From: Candidatus Fibrimonadales bacterium
GTDB taxonomy: Bacteria; Fibrobacterota; Fibrobacteria; Fibrobacterales; Fibrobacteraceae
Reading direction: 5' to 3'
Length of the DNA stretch: 9,926 nt
Assembly: GCA_009788135.1 (NCBI GenBank)
Contig: WQSA01000072.1
Coordinates: 102-10,027, forward strand
A program made the position numbers and the translations under genes. The notes below the pieces were generated by a model. That model made no database searches. It was not told where the DNA came from and saw only the letters and a list, made by a program, of their open reading frames with translations. Below are positions 1 to 7,089 of the stretch, one piece after another (position 1 is the stretch's first letter; each line of letters begins with the position of its first letter).

Positions 1-158
1 TTTTCCGTATTGGAAAGTGTAGCTTCGGCATTTCTCCTAAGATGAGAATACTCGGCACTGCGAGTATGGTAATAGCTGAAGACAACCATTAAAATAAAAG
101 CCAGTGCTACCAGCAGCACCTGTATGTAAACACCCAAAAACTGCAGAATTTTCTTCAT
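1..158 (-). CDS. N-terminal fragment of a membrane protein (sensor-like), truncated by window edge
   Basis: The reverse complement reads ATG at 158-156 and stays open for 52 codons to the window edge. The peptide begins MKKILQFLGVYIQV and has one strong hydrophobic segment at about residues 8-30. A polar, charged stretch follows (HTRSAEYSHLRRNAEATLSN, residues 31-50). A short cytoplasmic N-terminus, one transmembrane helix and then a charged, probably helical extracytoplasmic region is how many bacterial sensor proteins start (histidine kinases, chemoreceptors, diguanylate cyclases). Nothing in the visible part decides between these or excludes another anchored protein. No Shine-Dalgarno precedes the start. 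The gene is divergent from the one at 197 across a 38-bp spacer. The start and membrane anchor are well supported; the family is not identified. Confidence 0.6.
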   Translation of the reverse strand, partial: MKKILQFLGVYIQVLLVALAFILMVVFSYYHTRSAEYSHLRRNAEATLSNTE

Positions 159-196
159 ATTGTGGAGTATAATATAGAAAATTCTATATTCCACAA
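159..196. promoter_or_regulatory. Divergent promoter/operator with imperfect palindrome
   Basis: The whole spacer between two divergent start codons is 38 bp. It holds an interrupted inverted repeat: TGTGGA (161-166) plus ATATAGAA (172-179) on the left, TTCTATAT (182-189) plus TCCACA (190-195) on the right, with a 5-bp insertion in the left arm only. The octamer TCTATATT occurs on both strands: plus strand 183-190, ending 6 nt before the ATG at 197, and minus strand 178-171, ending 12 nt before the ATG at 158. A canonical TATAAT also lies at 168-173. Neither start has a Shine-Dalgarno. Two back-to-back promoters with very short or no leaders, possibly under one symmetric operator, is the simplest reading. 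The repeat is seen directly; its function is inferred. Confidence 0.6.
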
Positions 197-796
197 ATGA
201 TTCTCCTTTCCCTTGATTTGTTGGGAACATTTGCTTTTGCCATAACCGGTGCGGTTAAAGCCTCGCAGCGAGGTTTGGACTGGTTTGGGGCCATTGCGCT
301 TGCCTGCTGCACAGGTGTTTGCGGCGGCGCGATGCGAGATACTTTGCTGGGCAATACTCCGCCGCTCGCTTTGCAAAAGCCAATTTACATCATTTTTTGC
401 ATTTCCGCAGCGATTTTGGTTATAATCGCTCAAAAAACGATAATTTCGCGCTGGCGTTTTGTTATGGTAGCAGATGCCATAGGTTTGGGAGCTTTCACTG
501 CGATAGGCGCTATGCATGCGGAGAATGCAAATGCGGGCGGTCTTGCCATAGTTTGCCTAGCGGTGTTGACGGCTGTTGGCGGCGGTATGCTCAGAGACAT
601 TTTGGCGGGTGAGATTCCGCAGGTATTGAGAAGCGAAATTTATGCAACGGCAGCTTTGATAGGCGGCTTGTTCTTCTGGATTTTCGGTTTATGCACAAGC
701 GAGTATCACGGCGCAAAAGTTGTCGGAACAATAGCCATAACCATAATTCTGCGCCTGTACGCGATGTATGCGAAGTTGAAGTTGCCTAAGATGTAA
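197..796 (+). CDS. YadS/YicG-type UPF0126 membrane protein (TRIC-like cation channel family)
   Basis: A 199-aa protein that is hydrophobic over most of its length, with about six to seven membrane segments. It is built from two similar halves, as UPF0126 proteins are: GGAMRD at 43-48 followed by GNTPP at 52-56, and GGGMLRD at 128-134 followed by GEIPQVL at 138-144. The glycine-rich GGxxRD motifs lie in paired helices that line the pore in characterised prokaryotic TRIC-family channels, which conduct monovalent cations as trimers in the inner membrane. Length matches the usual 200-210 aa. The ATG at 197 begins the first hydrophobic helix directly (MILLSLDLLGTFAFAITGA) and has no Shine-Dalgarno; it probably sits at or near the transcript's 5' end. 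The tolC-like gene starts 26 nt after its stop, so the two are probably cotranscribed. Family assignment is firm; ion selectivity and role here are unknown. Confidence 0.9.
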   Translation: MILLSLDLLGTFAFAITGAVKASQRGLDWFGAIALACCTGVCGGAMRDTLLGNTPPLALQKPIYIIFCISAAILVIIAQKTIISRWRFVMVADAIGLGAFTAIGAMHAENANAGGLAIVCLAVLTAVGGGMLRDILAGEIPQVLRSEIYATAALIGGLFFWIFGLCTSEYHGAKVVGTIAITIILRLYAMYAKLKLPKM

Positions 797-822
797 GTCT
801 AACATTTTTCTACATTACCCCC

Positions 823-2160
823 GTGCCGCTAATATTCGTTTTAATTTTTCTCACTTCCAGCGCCTTTGCAGACAAAGGCGGAGTTGTTCGCTTGAGCAGA
901 GATGAATTCGTTGAAACCGCTATAAAAACCGAGCCTCGGTTTCAAGAAACCAGAATGGCTGTTTTAGCAAAAGAAGGCAGAATAGAACAGATTAAAGCCG
1001 GAGCCTTGCTCCCAAAATTTGAATTTTCAATGCTAACTGGAGCTGTTCCCGGATTAAAACAAGAAACCGATTACAACCAATCCGTAAGAGCATGGGATTT
1101 CACAAAAATGGGCCCCTATTTTGGAATGAACATACAGGCTGCGCAACCGCTGAATTTTGGGCAACTGCAACTGGGGTTAAGAGCTGCAAGAGCTGACTTG
1201 CAGCAAAAAAGAATGGAAATAGAAGGGAAAGAACTATTTCTGAAAACGAATGTTTTAAGTTACTACTATGGATATTTGCTGGCAAAAGAAATGGACAAAC
1301 TCGCTCAAGATGGCAATAAGCAAATGCGCAAAGCTGCAGACAAACTGGAAGAAGCCCTTGACGATGGAGACGAAGACGCTTCGCAAATGGACTTGCTGGA
1401 GTTAAAAGCCGGGTTCTTTGAAATAGACAAAGCCGTTCTGGATGCAAAATCCGGTTTGAACAAAGCGCAACTAGCCGCGAAATTCGCTCTCGGACTGCCC
1501 GATTCTATCCAGTTTGAGCCAGCAGACAGCGTGCTGGCTGCCGCGGGAGACTTTGTGCCTAGCTTGGATTCATTGAAGAACTGGGCATACACGCACCATC
1601 CGGACATTCGCCGACTTTCGGCAGGCTTGGAGGCTACGAGTATGCAAATGGAACTCGCTTCTGCAAGGCTAGCTCCAGAATTTTTTATACTTGGAGAATT
1701 TGAATACGCAAAATCATGGGCTGGAGATCGCACCAATCTTTCAAAAAACGCTTTTGCACAAGATCCCGTGAACAGACTTTCCGGAGCATTTGGAATTGGC
1801 CTCAAATATAAACTCAATTTTTGGAACCAATGGGAAAACTATAAAATGGCTCGCATAGAGCATCGCGTTCTGCGCCAAACCGAGAATTACGCAAACAGGG
1901 GAATTGAATTGCAGATAGAAGAAAAATACGAGGACTTTTTAGTTGCAAAGGGCAAGCTGGAAAGCGCAAGAAACGCTTTGCGGGCAACAGAAGGAATGCT
2001 GAAAGGCGCCGCTATGCAATACGATATAAATCCGAGCAAAACATCAGGGCTTTTGGCAAGCGCTTATAAAAAGAATTTGCTTATGAAAAAAGATTACTAT
2101 TTTGCGGTCTATGAATACAACATGGCAGTGGCCAGACTTTTTGCGCAAGCTGGGTATTAG
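823..2160 (+). CDS. TolC-family outer membrane efflux/secretion protein
   Basis: A 445-aa protein, a usual TolC-family length. The GTG start at 823 is the only normal start after the in-frame stop at 787-789 that yields the whole signal peptide (MPLIFVLIFLTSSAFA, cleaved before DKG). That peptide lacks the usual N-terminal Lys/Arg, and no Shine-Dalgarno precedes it. The mature protein is mostly long amphipathic helices, arranged as two repeats: residues about 23-225, and 245-445 with the typical HPDIRRLSAGLEATSMQMEL start (259-278). The beta-strand regions around 98-115 (YFGMNIQAAQPLNFGQ) and 322-335 (AFGIGLKYKLNFWN) fit the membrane-barrel strands. The C-terminus (YNMAVARLFAQAGY) is typical. 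It would form a trimeric outer-membrane duct for an inner-membrane transporter. No HlyD-type adaptor, RND pump or ABC pump is in the window, so the partner is encoded elsewhere. Confidence 0.88.
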   Translation: MPLIFVLIFLTSSAFADKGGVVRLSRDEFVETAIKTEPRFQETRMAVLAKEGRIEQIKAGALLPKFEFSMLTGAVPGLKQETDYNQSVRAWDFTKMGPYFGMNIQAAQPLNFGQLQLGLRAARADLQQKRMEIEGKELFLKTNVLSYYYGYLLAKEMDKLAQDGNKQMRKAADKLEEALDDGDEDASQMDLLELKAGFFEIDKAVLDAKSGLNKAQLAAKFALGLPDSIQFEPADSVLAAAGDFVPSLDSLKNWAYTHHPDIRRLSAGLEATSMQMELASARLAPEFFILGEFEYAKSWAGDRTNLSKNAFAQDPVNRLSGAFGIGLKYKLNFWNQWENYKMARIEHRVLRQTENYANRGIELQIEEKYEDFLVAKGKLESARNALRATEGMLKGAAMQYDINPSKTSGLLASAYKKNLLMKKDYYFAVYEYNMAVARLFAQAGY

Positions 2161-2851
2161 CCTGCTCTTTCTTTTTGCAGCATCCAATGCTGCAGGAATT
2201 CCGCTGCCAGGGCAAGGTATAGCGCAAAGCAAAGGCATGATTGCGGGAATGGGAGTTGGCACTTTAAAAAGCTCTGAATGCAAAACATTATGGACTTGGG
2301 CAGGACAGGGAAATTACTCTTACAATTCTTTTTTATCCGGCGGAGCAAGCATCAAGTTTTTAGGCGGAAATTTGGATAGCGCTAATAATCTTATAAATCA
2401 AAGATATTCCGTAAACATGAAATTTACGCATAGCAAACCGAGATACGCTTTATTTATAGGGCCAATTTTTTCTTTTGAAAACACTGATTTAAAAACTTTG
2501 AGAAAAGAATTTTCAAACATAGGAGAAGATGACCGTGATATAGATTTGGACACAGATACGTATTGCAGCAGCTTGTATGCCAATATAGGCTCAAGCATTG
2601 GCTACCAAAGCGGCGGCGGTTTTTTATTGACTCCAAATTGGGGTATTAGCGCTGGACATAGCCTGGATTTGACTTTTAGTGGAACTTTAATAACAAATCT
2701 AAGCGGCTCCGTAGCATTTAATCTGCGCGAGCAATTTGAAAAACTAAACGAGAATACGAAAAACTTTTGGTTATCTCTTGAATACATGGCTTCGCTAAGC
2801 GAAAGCAAAATATCTCATCACTTTATTTTCGGAGCAGCGGTGGGATTTTAA
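2141..2851 (+). CDS. Small exported protein, probable outer-membrane beta-barrel
   Basis: Family not recognised. I choose the TTG at 2141, which gives a classic signal peptide directly: MRKLGISLLFLFAASNAAG, two basic residues followed by a hydrophobic core and small residues. The protein is then 236 aa and overlaps the tolC-like gene by 20 nt. In-frame alternatives are ATG at 2111 and TTG at 2102, overlapping by 50 and 59 nt and adding a Trp-rich, acidic stretch that fits a signal peptide less well. No start has a Shine-Dalgarno, so translational coupling to the upstream gene is likely. The mature part alternates polar and apolar residues in short runs rich in Gly, Ser, Asn and aromatics, has only two Cys, and ends GAAVGF. 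A C-terminal Phe with alternating aromatics is the usual outer-membrane barrel signal. Sharing an operon with a TolC homologue suggests a cell-envelope role; more is speculation. Confidence 0.7.
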   Translation: MRKLGISLLFLFAASNAAGIPLPGQGIAQSKGMIAGMGVGTLKSSECKTLWTWAGQGNYSYNSFLSGGASIKFLGGNLDSANNLINQRYSVNMKFTHSKPRYALFIGPIFSFENTDLKTLRKEFSNIGEDDRDIDLDTDTYCSSLYANIGSSIGYQSGGGFLLTPNWGISAGHSLDLTFSGTLITNLSGSVAFNLREQFEKLNENTKNFWLSLEYMASLSESKISHHFIFGAAVGF

Positions 2852-5277
2852 CCCATCACCAGAGCCGGGACCTTGATAGCCTTCTTAATCTTCTTGAAAG
2901 CAAGCTTGCTGCCAATAGCCTTGTAACCACGAACTTCGCAAAGTTCTGCCAAGTCGAACTCCTTTCCGTCAATTTGGGCGATGGGAAGCTCATCGTCAAA
3001 GAACAAAAGCATGGAACTTTCAGCGCTGTCGGTTATAAGGGAAAATTCCGTTGTTTGCGGAGCGTTTTCCAAATTGAATCTCTTTACGCAATATTGCAAG
3101 CTCAAACCGTCATAATACAAAACCGTGTATATCTTTGAGCATTCATAGCGGGCAATATAGGCAATCTCCTGCCCCACCAAAACAGTTTCGCTGGTTTCGT
3201 AAATCTTTGCAATGCCGCTTTCCTTAACGGCAAGAATCTTGTCGAACTTGCCAAACTCGCCCAGACTTTCGCCCTTGTTCGCAATGCTCACCATTCCGGA
3301 AAGCTGGTCAAAGAAAAGCTCCATATCGCCGAGAGTGCTTGCGCCCTTTTTCAGCATTTTTACATTTTTTACAGCATATTTGGTAACCAAATTTCCAATA
3401 GCGTCTCTGCCCTTCACAAGCGTTTCAGAAAAATCAACCCGAATTTCCAGCCTTATTCTGGGCCTTGGCTTTAAGAAAACAGTGACACTCTCAGCTTCTC
3501 CGTTTGGATTTGAAGTTATCCACAAAATTTTTGAGCCTGGCGCACCCTTGCCTATTGGATATGGCTTGTCTCTTGTTATGCCGCCCACGTTAAAGCGCTT
3601 TACATAAGCCGGGCCATCCTTGCCCTCTTGATAAATCACGTTGTAAATTCTGCGAGCGTCTTCTTTGTTGAATTTTTCCACAAGCAAAATATCTTTGCCT
3701 ATAAACGCTTTGTCAGATACCTTGGATACTTTGAAAGTTCCATCCTGGCAAAAGGCTATCACATCATCATATTCAGAAACATCGAATAAATATTCCTCTT
3801 TCTTTAAACTCGTGCCTATAAAACCTTCTTTGCGATGAACATACAATTTTTGATTGGAAAGCGCAACGTGAACCGCATTCACCTTTCCAAATTCCGCAAG
3901 CGTGGACTTGCGCTCCCTGCCAGGTCCATACTTTTTAAGCAAATTCTTGAACCAATTAACGGAAAATTCTATTATATTTTCCAGATTGTAAGCTGTTTCC
4001 TTTATTTGCGCATCTATTTCCTTCAACAACTCGTCTGCTTTTTTCTGGTCAAAAAGAGAAATCCTGCGCATCGGAATCTCGCACAATTTCAGAATATCCT
4101 CTCTTTCCACAGCACGGCGCAGCTTTTTCACAAAAGGCTTCAAACCGCCATTCACAAGGGAAATCATCTCCTCTTTGTCGTGAGCTTTCTTGATTATTTC
4201 GTAAACTTCCTTGTCTATAAATATTTTTTCCAGGCTAATCATATGCCAGCGCTCTTGCAAATGGTTCATTTTGTTTTGCAATTCCCATTCCAAAAGTTCT
4301 TTTGTATGCGCAGCGCTTTTCTTCAAAATCTCCGTTGCGCCCAAAAACTCGGGTTTATCGTCAACTATAACGCAATTATTCGTAGCAATGGATTTTTCGC
4401 ATTCCGTAAACGCATAAAGAGCGTCTATAACCGTTTGCGGATCGCTGCCCGGCTGCAAATGCACAACAAGCTCAACGAATTTTGAAGTATGGTCATCAAC
4501 CTTTTTTATTTTTATTTTGCCTTTTTCATTTGCCTTTGTTATGCTCTCAACAAGTTTTTCCGTTGTGGTGCCAAAAGGGATTTCCTTAATCACAAGGGTT
4601 TTGGAGTCCAGCTTTTCAATGCGAGCCCTAACCTTTACGCGACCGCCGCGAAGCCCATCGCTATAAGCGGTTGCATCTATTATTCCGCCAGTGGAAAAAT
4701 CCGGGAAAAGCTCAAACTTCTTTCCTTTCAAAGCCGCTATGCTGGCTTCGCAAAGCTCGCAAAAATTATGAGGCAAAACCGTTGTACTAAGCGCCACAGC
4801 AATGCCTTCTGCGCCCTGAGCCAGCACCAGAGGGAACTTAACCGGCAGGCAAACAGGCTCCTGGCTTCTGCCATCGTAATTAGGAACCCACTCGGTAGTT
4901 TCCGCATTGAAAAGCACTTCCAGCGCAAACTGCGAAAGCCGGCCTTCTATATAACGAGGCGCAGCAGCAGGGTCTCCGGTTATGGGGTTTCCCCAATTAC
5001 CCTGAGTTTCAATCAAAAGCTTCTTTTGCCCCATATTCACAAGAGCATCCCCTATTGAAGCATCTCCATGAGGGTGATATTGCATGGCTCGCCCAACAAT
5101 ATTGGCAACCTTGTGCATTCGCTCATCGCTTTTGTGCATTTCGTAAAGTGTGTGCAGAATGCGCCTCTGCACAGGCTTTAAGCCGTCCTCGTAATAAGGC
5201 ACGGCTCTATCTAAAATCACATAGCTGGCATAATCTAAAAACCAGTTCTCGTAAAGATTCTCTAAATGGTCAGACAT
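2848..5277 (-). CDS. parC: DNA topoisomerase IV subunit A (ParC/GyrA family)
   Basis: An 809-aa type IIA topoisomerase breakage-reunion subunit. Near the N-terminus, DGLKPVQRRILHTLYEM (31-47) begins the winged-helix domain. HPHGDASIGDALV (68-80) is the quinolone-resistance-determining region. AAAPRYIEGRLSQ (104-116) holds the catalytic Arg108-Tyr109 pair that forms the transient covalent bond with DNA. The tower and coiled-coil region runs to about residue 460, and a degenerate beta-pinwheel C-terminal domain follows. I see no GyrA-box (QRRGGKG-like), which argues for topoisomerase IV (decatenation) rather than gyrase. The HPHGDASIGDALV...QGNWGN...AAAPRYIE pattern matches the ParC clade common in Bacteroidetes. 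The position equivalent to E. coli GyrA Ser83 is Ala73. The ParE partner is not adjacent in this window. The gene starts 18 nt after the PAS gene, has no Shine-Dalgarno, and overlaps the convergent gene's stop codon by 4 nt. Confidence 0.9.
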   Translation of the reverse strand: MSDHLENLYENWFLDYASYVILDRAVPYYEDGLKPVQRRILHTLYEMHKSDERMHKVANIVGRAMQYHPHGDASIGDALVNMGQKKLLIETQGNWGNPITGDPAAAPRYIEGRLSQFALEVLFNAETTEWVPNYDGRSQEPVCLPVKFPLVLAQGAEGIAVALSTTVLPHNFCELCEASIAALKGKKFELFPDFSTGGIIDATAYSDGLRGGRVKVRARIEKLDSKTLVIKEIPFGTTTEKLVESITKANEKGKIKIKKVDDHTSKFVELVVHLQPGSDPQTVIDALYAFTECEKSIATNNCVIVDDKPEFLGATEILKKSAAHTKELLEWELQNKMNHLQERWHMISLEKIFIDKEVYEIIKKAHDKEEMISLVNGGLKPFVKKLRRAVEREDILKLCEIPMRRISLFDQKKADELLKEIDAQIKETAYNLENIIEFSVNWFKNLLKKYGPGRERKSTLAEFGKVNAVHVALSNQKLYVHRKEGFIGTSLKKEEYLFDVSEYDDVIAFCQDGTFKVSKVSDKAFIGKDILLVEKFNKEDARRIYNVIYQEGKDGPAYVKRFNVGGITRDKPYPIGKGAPGSKILWITSNPNGEAESVTVFLKPRPRIRLEIRVDFSETLVKGRDAIGNLVTKYAVKNVKMLKKGASTLGDMELFFDQLSGMVSIANKGESLGEFGKFDKILAVKESGIAKIYETSETVLVGQEIAYIARYECSKIYTVLYYDGLSLQYCVKRFNLENAPQTTEFSLITDSAESSMLLFFDDELPIAQIDGKEFDLAELCEVRGYKAIGSKLAFKKIKKAIKVPALVMG

Positions 5278-5295
5278 TTGCAGGAATGTAGAAAA

Positions 5296-5631
5296 TCATC
5301 CCGCCGCTCGCATCCTTTGTATGGAATGCAGCATAACAGGAATTCCTTCTTGGCTTTTTGAGCCCCAGCGAGTTAGAACGCAGCGAAAACTGCGACCAGC
5401 TCGGTTGCGCATTCTGGTTTGCAAAACTTCGGAATGCTCCGGAGCTTTTTTCAAAGCGCAGCTAAGCTCATCTTCATGGCGATACAAGTCGCGCAAGTAG
5501 TGCCACTTAACTTCGCTTGGTTCAAAGCCAAACATTTTGCAAAAACGCCTGTTGGCTCCGACTATGCGCCCTGCGGTATTTGTTACGCACAGAGCATCTT
5601 CAGTTTCATTCAGATTCTCATTTATTGTCAT
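5296..5631 (-). CDS. Stand-alone PAS domain protein
   Basis: A small cytoplasmic protein of 111 aa that is almost entirely one PAS domain. CVTNTAGRIVGANRRFCKMFGFEPSEV (15-41) is the characteristic opening: a strand, a Gly-Arg turn, then the 'aNxxfcxmfGfepsEv' helix. LRDLYRHEDE (46-55) follows, and the closing strands are at about 69-103 (RMRNRAGRSFRCVLTRWGS, then PVMLHSI). No kinase, cyclase or DNA-binding output domain is attached, so it must act on a partner or as an isolated sensor. I choose ATG 5631 because it has an excellent GGGAGGAG Shine-Dalgarno (5641-5634 on the minus strand) and begins just before the PAS fold. An upstream in-frame ATG at 5691 would add 20 residues encoded inside the lipoprotein gene. 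It overlaps the lipoprotein stop by 14 nt and precedes parC by 18 nt. Ligand or cofactor cannot be read from the sequence. Confidence 0.8.
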   Translation of the reverse strand: MTINENLNETEDALCVTNTAGRIVGANRRFCKMFGFEPSEVKWHYLRDLYRHEDELSCALKKAPEHSEVLQTRMRNRAGRSFRCVLTRWGSKSQEGIPVMLHSIQRMRAAG

Positions 5632-6274
5632 AACTCCTCCCTGCGTTGAATGAAAGTCCGTCCATGGCAAAAGGAACTTGCGATTTGCCAAAATAAACAG
5701 GCACTTGGGAATATGGCAAAACCGCCGAAATTCTCTCTTCTTTGGCCACCATAACGTTGTCTTGGTAGAGCGTTAAATAGCGTCCATCCCATTTTGCCTT
5801 TACAAAAGTCCACAATCCCGCTTTAACGGGATTTTTAGATAGAATAGCCTGTTCGCAGGCAAAATCCGAATATTCATCCGTGAAAAAGAATGCAAACGCA
5901 GGGTCTTCCGCTCCGCAGGCACCGTTCAAAAGCGCAAGGCTGAACTCCGAAGGCAAAGCAGCAGAAGCATCGCTGAACTTCCCTATTATATTATGCGGAG
6001 TTGAAGATTTTTGCGGCAAACTGTCTATTTTGAGCCATGCGCTGATTTCAAATTCAGTGACTACCGAAAATTTTCCACCGTATTCTGCGGAAACCATATA
6101 GCTGTTGGCATCTTTGAAAGCATGCGCAGTCACGCTATGACCATCCCTGCCCACAACAGGTTGAGTGTTGCGAGCCAACGTATTTGTCTCCTCGCTTGTA
6201 CCGCCCGCAATTTCCTTTTTTGTACCCGTGCAAGACAACGCAAATACTGCCAATAAAATTAATGAGTATTTCAT
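5618..6274 (-). CDS. Lipoprotein with LamG/concanavalin-like beta-sandwich domain
   Basis: A 218-aa protein with a lipoprotein signal: MKYSLILLAVFALSC, lipobox with Cys15. A Thr/Ser/Glu-rich linker runs to about residue 40. Residues about 42-213 look like a laminin-G/ConA-like lectin domain of the LamG_3 type. The hallmarks are FSVVTEFEISAWLKIDSLPQ, then NIIGKFSD, a strand block ending AFAFFFTDEYSD, and GLWTFVKAKWDGRYLTLYQDNVMVA, which fits the family pattern G-x-W-x-x-V-x...DG-x-L-x-LY-x-(D/N)-x-x-x-V. Such domains bind carbohydrate or protein ligands outside the cell. Asp is absent at the normal +2 position (Thr follows the Cys), so retention at the inner membrane is not predicted by the enterobacterial rule. 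The ATG overlaps the regulator stop as ATGA and has a near-perfect AGGAGGTG Shine-Dalgarno 5 nt upstream (6287-6280), so translation is coupled to the regulator. No catalytic residues can be identified. Confidence 0.78.
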   Translation of the reverse strand: MKYSLILLAVFALSCTGTKKEIAGGTSEETNTLARNTQPVVGRDGHSVTAHAFKDANSYMVSAEYGGKFSVVTEFEISAWLKIDSLPQKSSTPHNIIGKFSDASAALPSEFSLALLNGACGAEDPAFAFFFTDEYSDFACEQAILSKNPVKAGLWTFVKAKWDGRYLTLYQDNVMVAKEERISAVLPYSQVPVYFGKSQVPFAMDGLSFNAGRSYDNK

Positions 6275-7089
6275 TTTTTCACCTCCTTTGAAAGCGGGAA
6301 CAGTTGCAAGTTTATTCTATATACCGACTCGTTCTCGTTTTCGCTTTGCGTTGCTATCTCTTTTATTTTACGTCTGAAATTCGCCAATTCGGCCTTAACC
6401 GCTTCAAAACCTTCTTTTGAAAGCCCCATTGTTATGCCCGAAATATCCCTTTCTTCTTTTGAAATATCTTCCAGAGCCGCCACTGCAAGGTTGCCCATAT
6501 TCTCATGATGCTTGCGAACTGCCATAGAATTTATGCTTTCGCCGGTTGTAATATGTTTGCTGGTTTGGTGGTATTTGCCGCTCGAATCCTTTTCCAGCAA
6601 GCCCAATTTAAGCAAAAGGGCCAAGGAAGCTTTCACCTGCGGCAGCGGGATTTTTGGAACGAGCAGCTTTGAAATTTCGCTTTCTGATGATACATTTGGA
6701 GCCAATTCTCGTATCACGCTGTGATGCCATTCTTTATAATAGTCATATAGATTTGCTTCCACAATGCAGCCTTTGCAAAGTGCGGCAATTTTACGCATTT
6801 CGTTGAATAGCTTTTGCTTTTTCGCATTGCCAGTCTCATGGGTAAAAGGCACCAAAAGCCTGAAAAATTCCTGTTCTTTATCAGTTAAACCCAGAGCCAG
6901 GCCCACTCGTTCAATACCTTCTGCGCTAAGGGAGCTTTTCTCTTCTGTTACCAATTTAAGGAAAACCGGAGAGGCATAGCCAGCCCTTTTTGCAAATTCC
7001 CGCCAAGAAAAGCGGCAAGAAGCCTTTTTCTCGGCAAAAGCATCGCGCATAAAAGCACGGTAATCGGAATATGCGAAAACTGATGGCAT
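6271..7089 (-). CDS. TIGR02147/DUF4423 family transcriptional-regulator-like protein
   Basis: A 272-aa cytoplasmic protein of the TIGR02147 family, known mainly from Fibrobacter paralogues and also from Bdellovibrio-like bacteria. The family opening is clear: SVFAYSDYRAFMRDAFAEKK (3-22), then FSWREFAKRAGYASPVFLKLVTEEKSSLS (27-55), an Xre-like helix-turn-helix with a recognition helix near residues 38-47, and GIERVGLALGLTDKEQEFFRLLVPF (58-82). A second, winged-helix-like region follows (ISKLLVPKIPLPQVKASLALLLKLGLLEKDSSGKYHQT, 139-176). The C-terminal half is helical, with SINSMAVRKHHENMGNLAVAAL (185-206), typical for the family. The open frame extends to ATG 7218, but those 43 residues lie inside dciA and do not resemble the family. 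ATG 7089 gives the usual length and lies just downstream of promoter-like DNA. It is joined by ATGA to the lipoprotein gene, which it may regulate. DNA binding is expected from the fold, not shown. Confidence 0.85.
   Translation of the reverse strand: MPSVFAYSDYRAFMRDAFAEKKASCRFSWREFAKRAGYASPVFLKLVTEEKSSLSAEGIERVGLALGLTDKEQEFFRLLVPFTHETGNAKKQKLFNEMRKIAALCKGCIVEANLYDYYKEWHHSVIRELAPNVSSESEISKLLVPKIPLPQVKASLALLLKLGLLEKDSSGKYHQTSKHITTGESINSMAVRKHHENMGNLAVAALEDISKEERDISGITMGLSKEGFEAVKAELANFRRKIKEIATQSENENESVYRINLQLFPLSKEVKK

Noticed and set aside
1100..1817. Minus-strand open frames opposite the tolC-like gene
   Set aside because: The protein sequences have shadow composition (Ser/Ala/Leu-rich, no family resemblance), while the plus-strand frame is a convincing TolC-family protein.
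2899..2910. AGCAAGCTTGCT palindrome just beyond the barrel-like gene as a terminator
   Set aside because: It has no loop and no following T-run, and it encodes Ser-Lys-Leu-Ala within the conserved parC frame.
4081..4140. Possible frameshift or domain break in the middle of parC
   Set aside because: The frame is continuous over 809 codons, with the catalytic, tower and C-terminal regions in normal order.
3835..5058. Long open frames on the plus strand opposite parC
   Set aside because: They are antisense shadows of a clearly conserved topoisomerase gene, with low-quality composition, no recognisable domain and no ribosome site.
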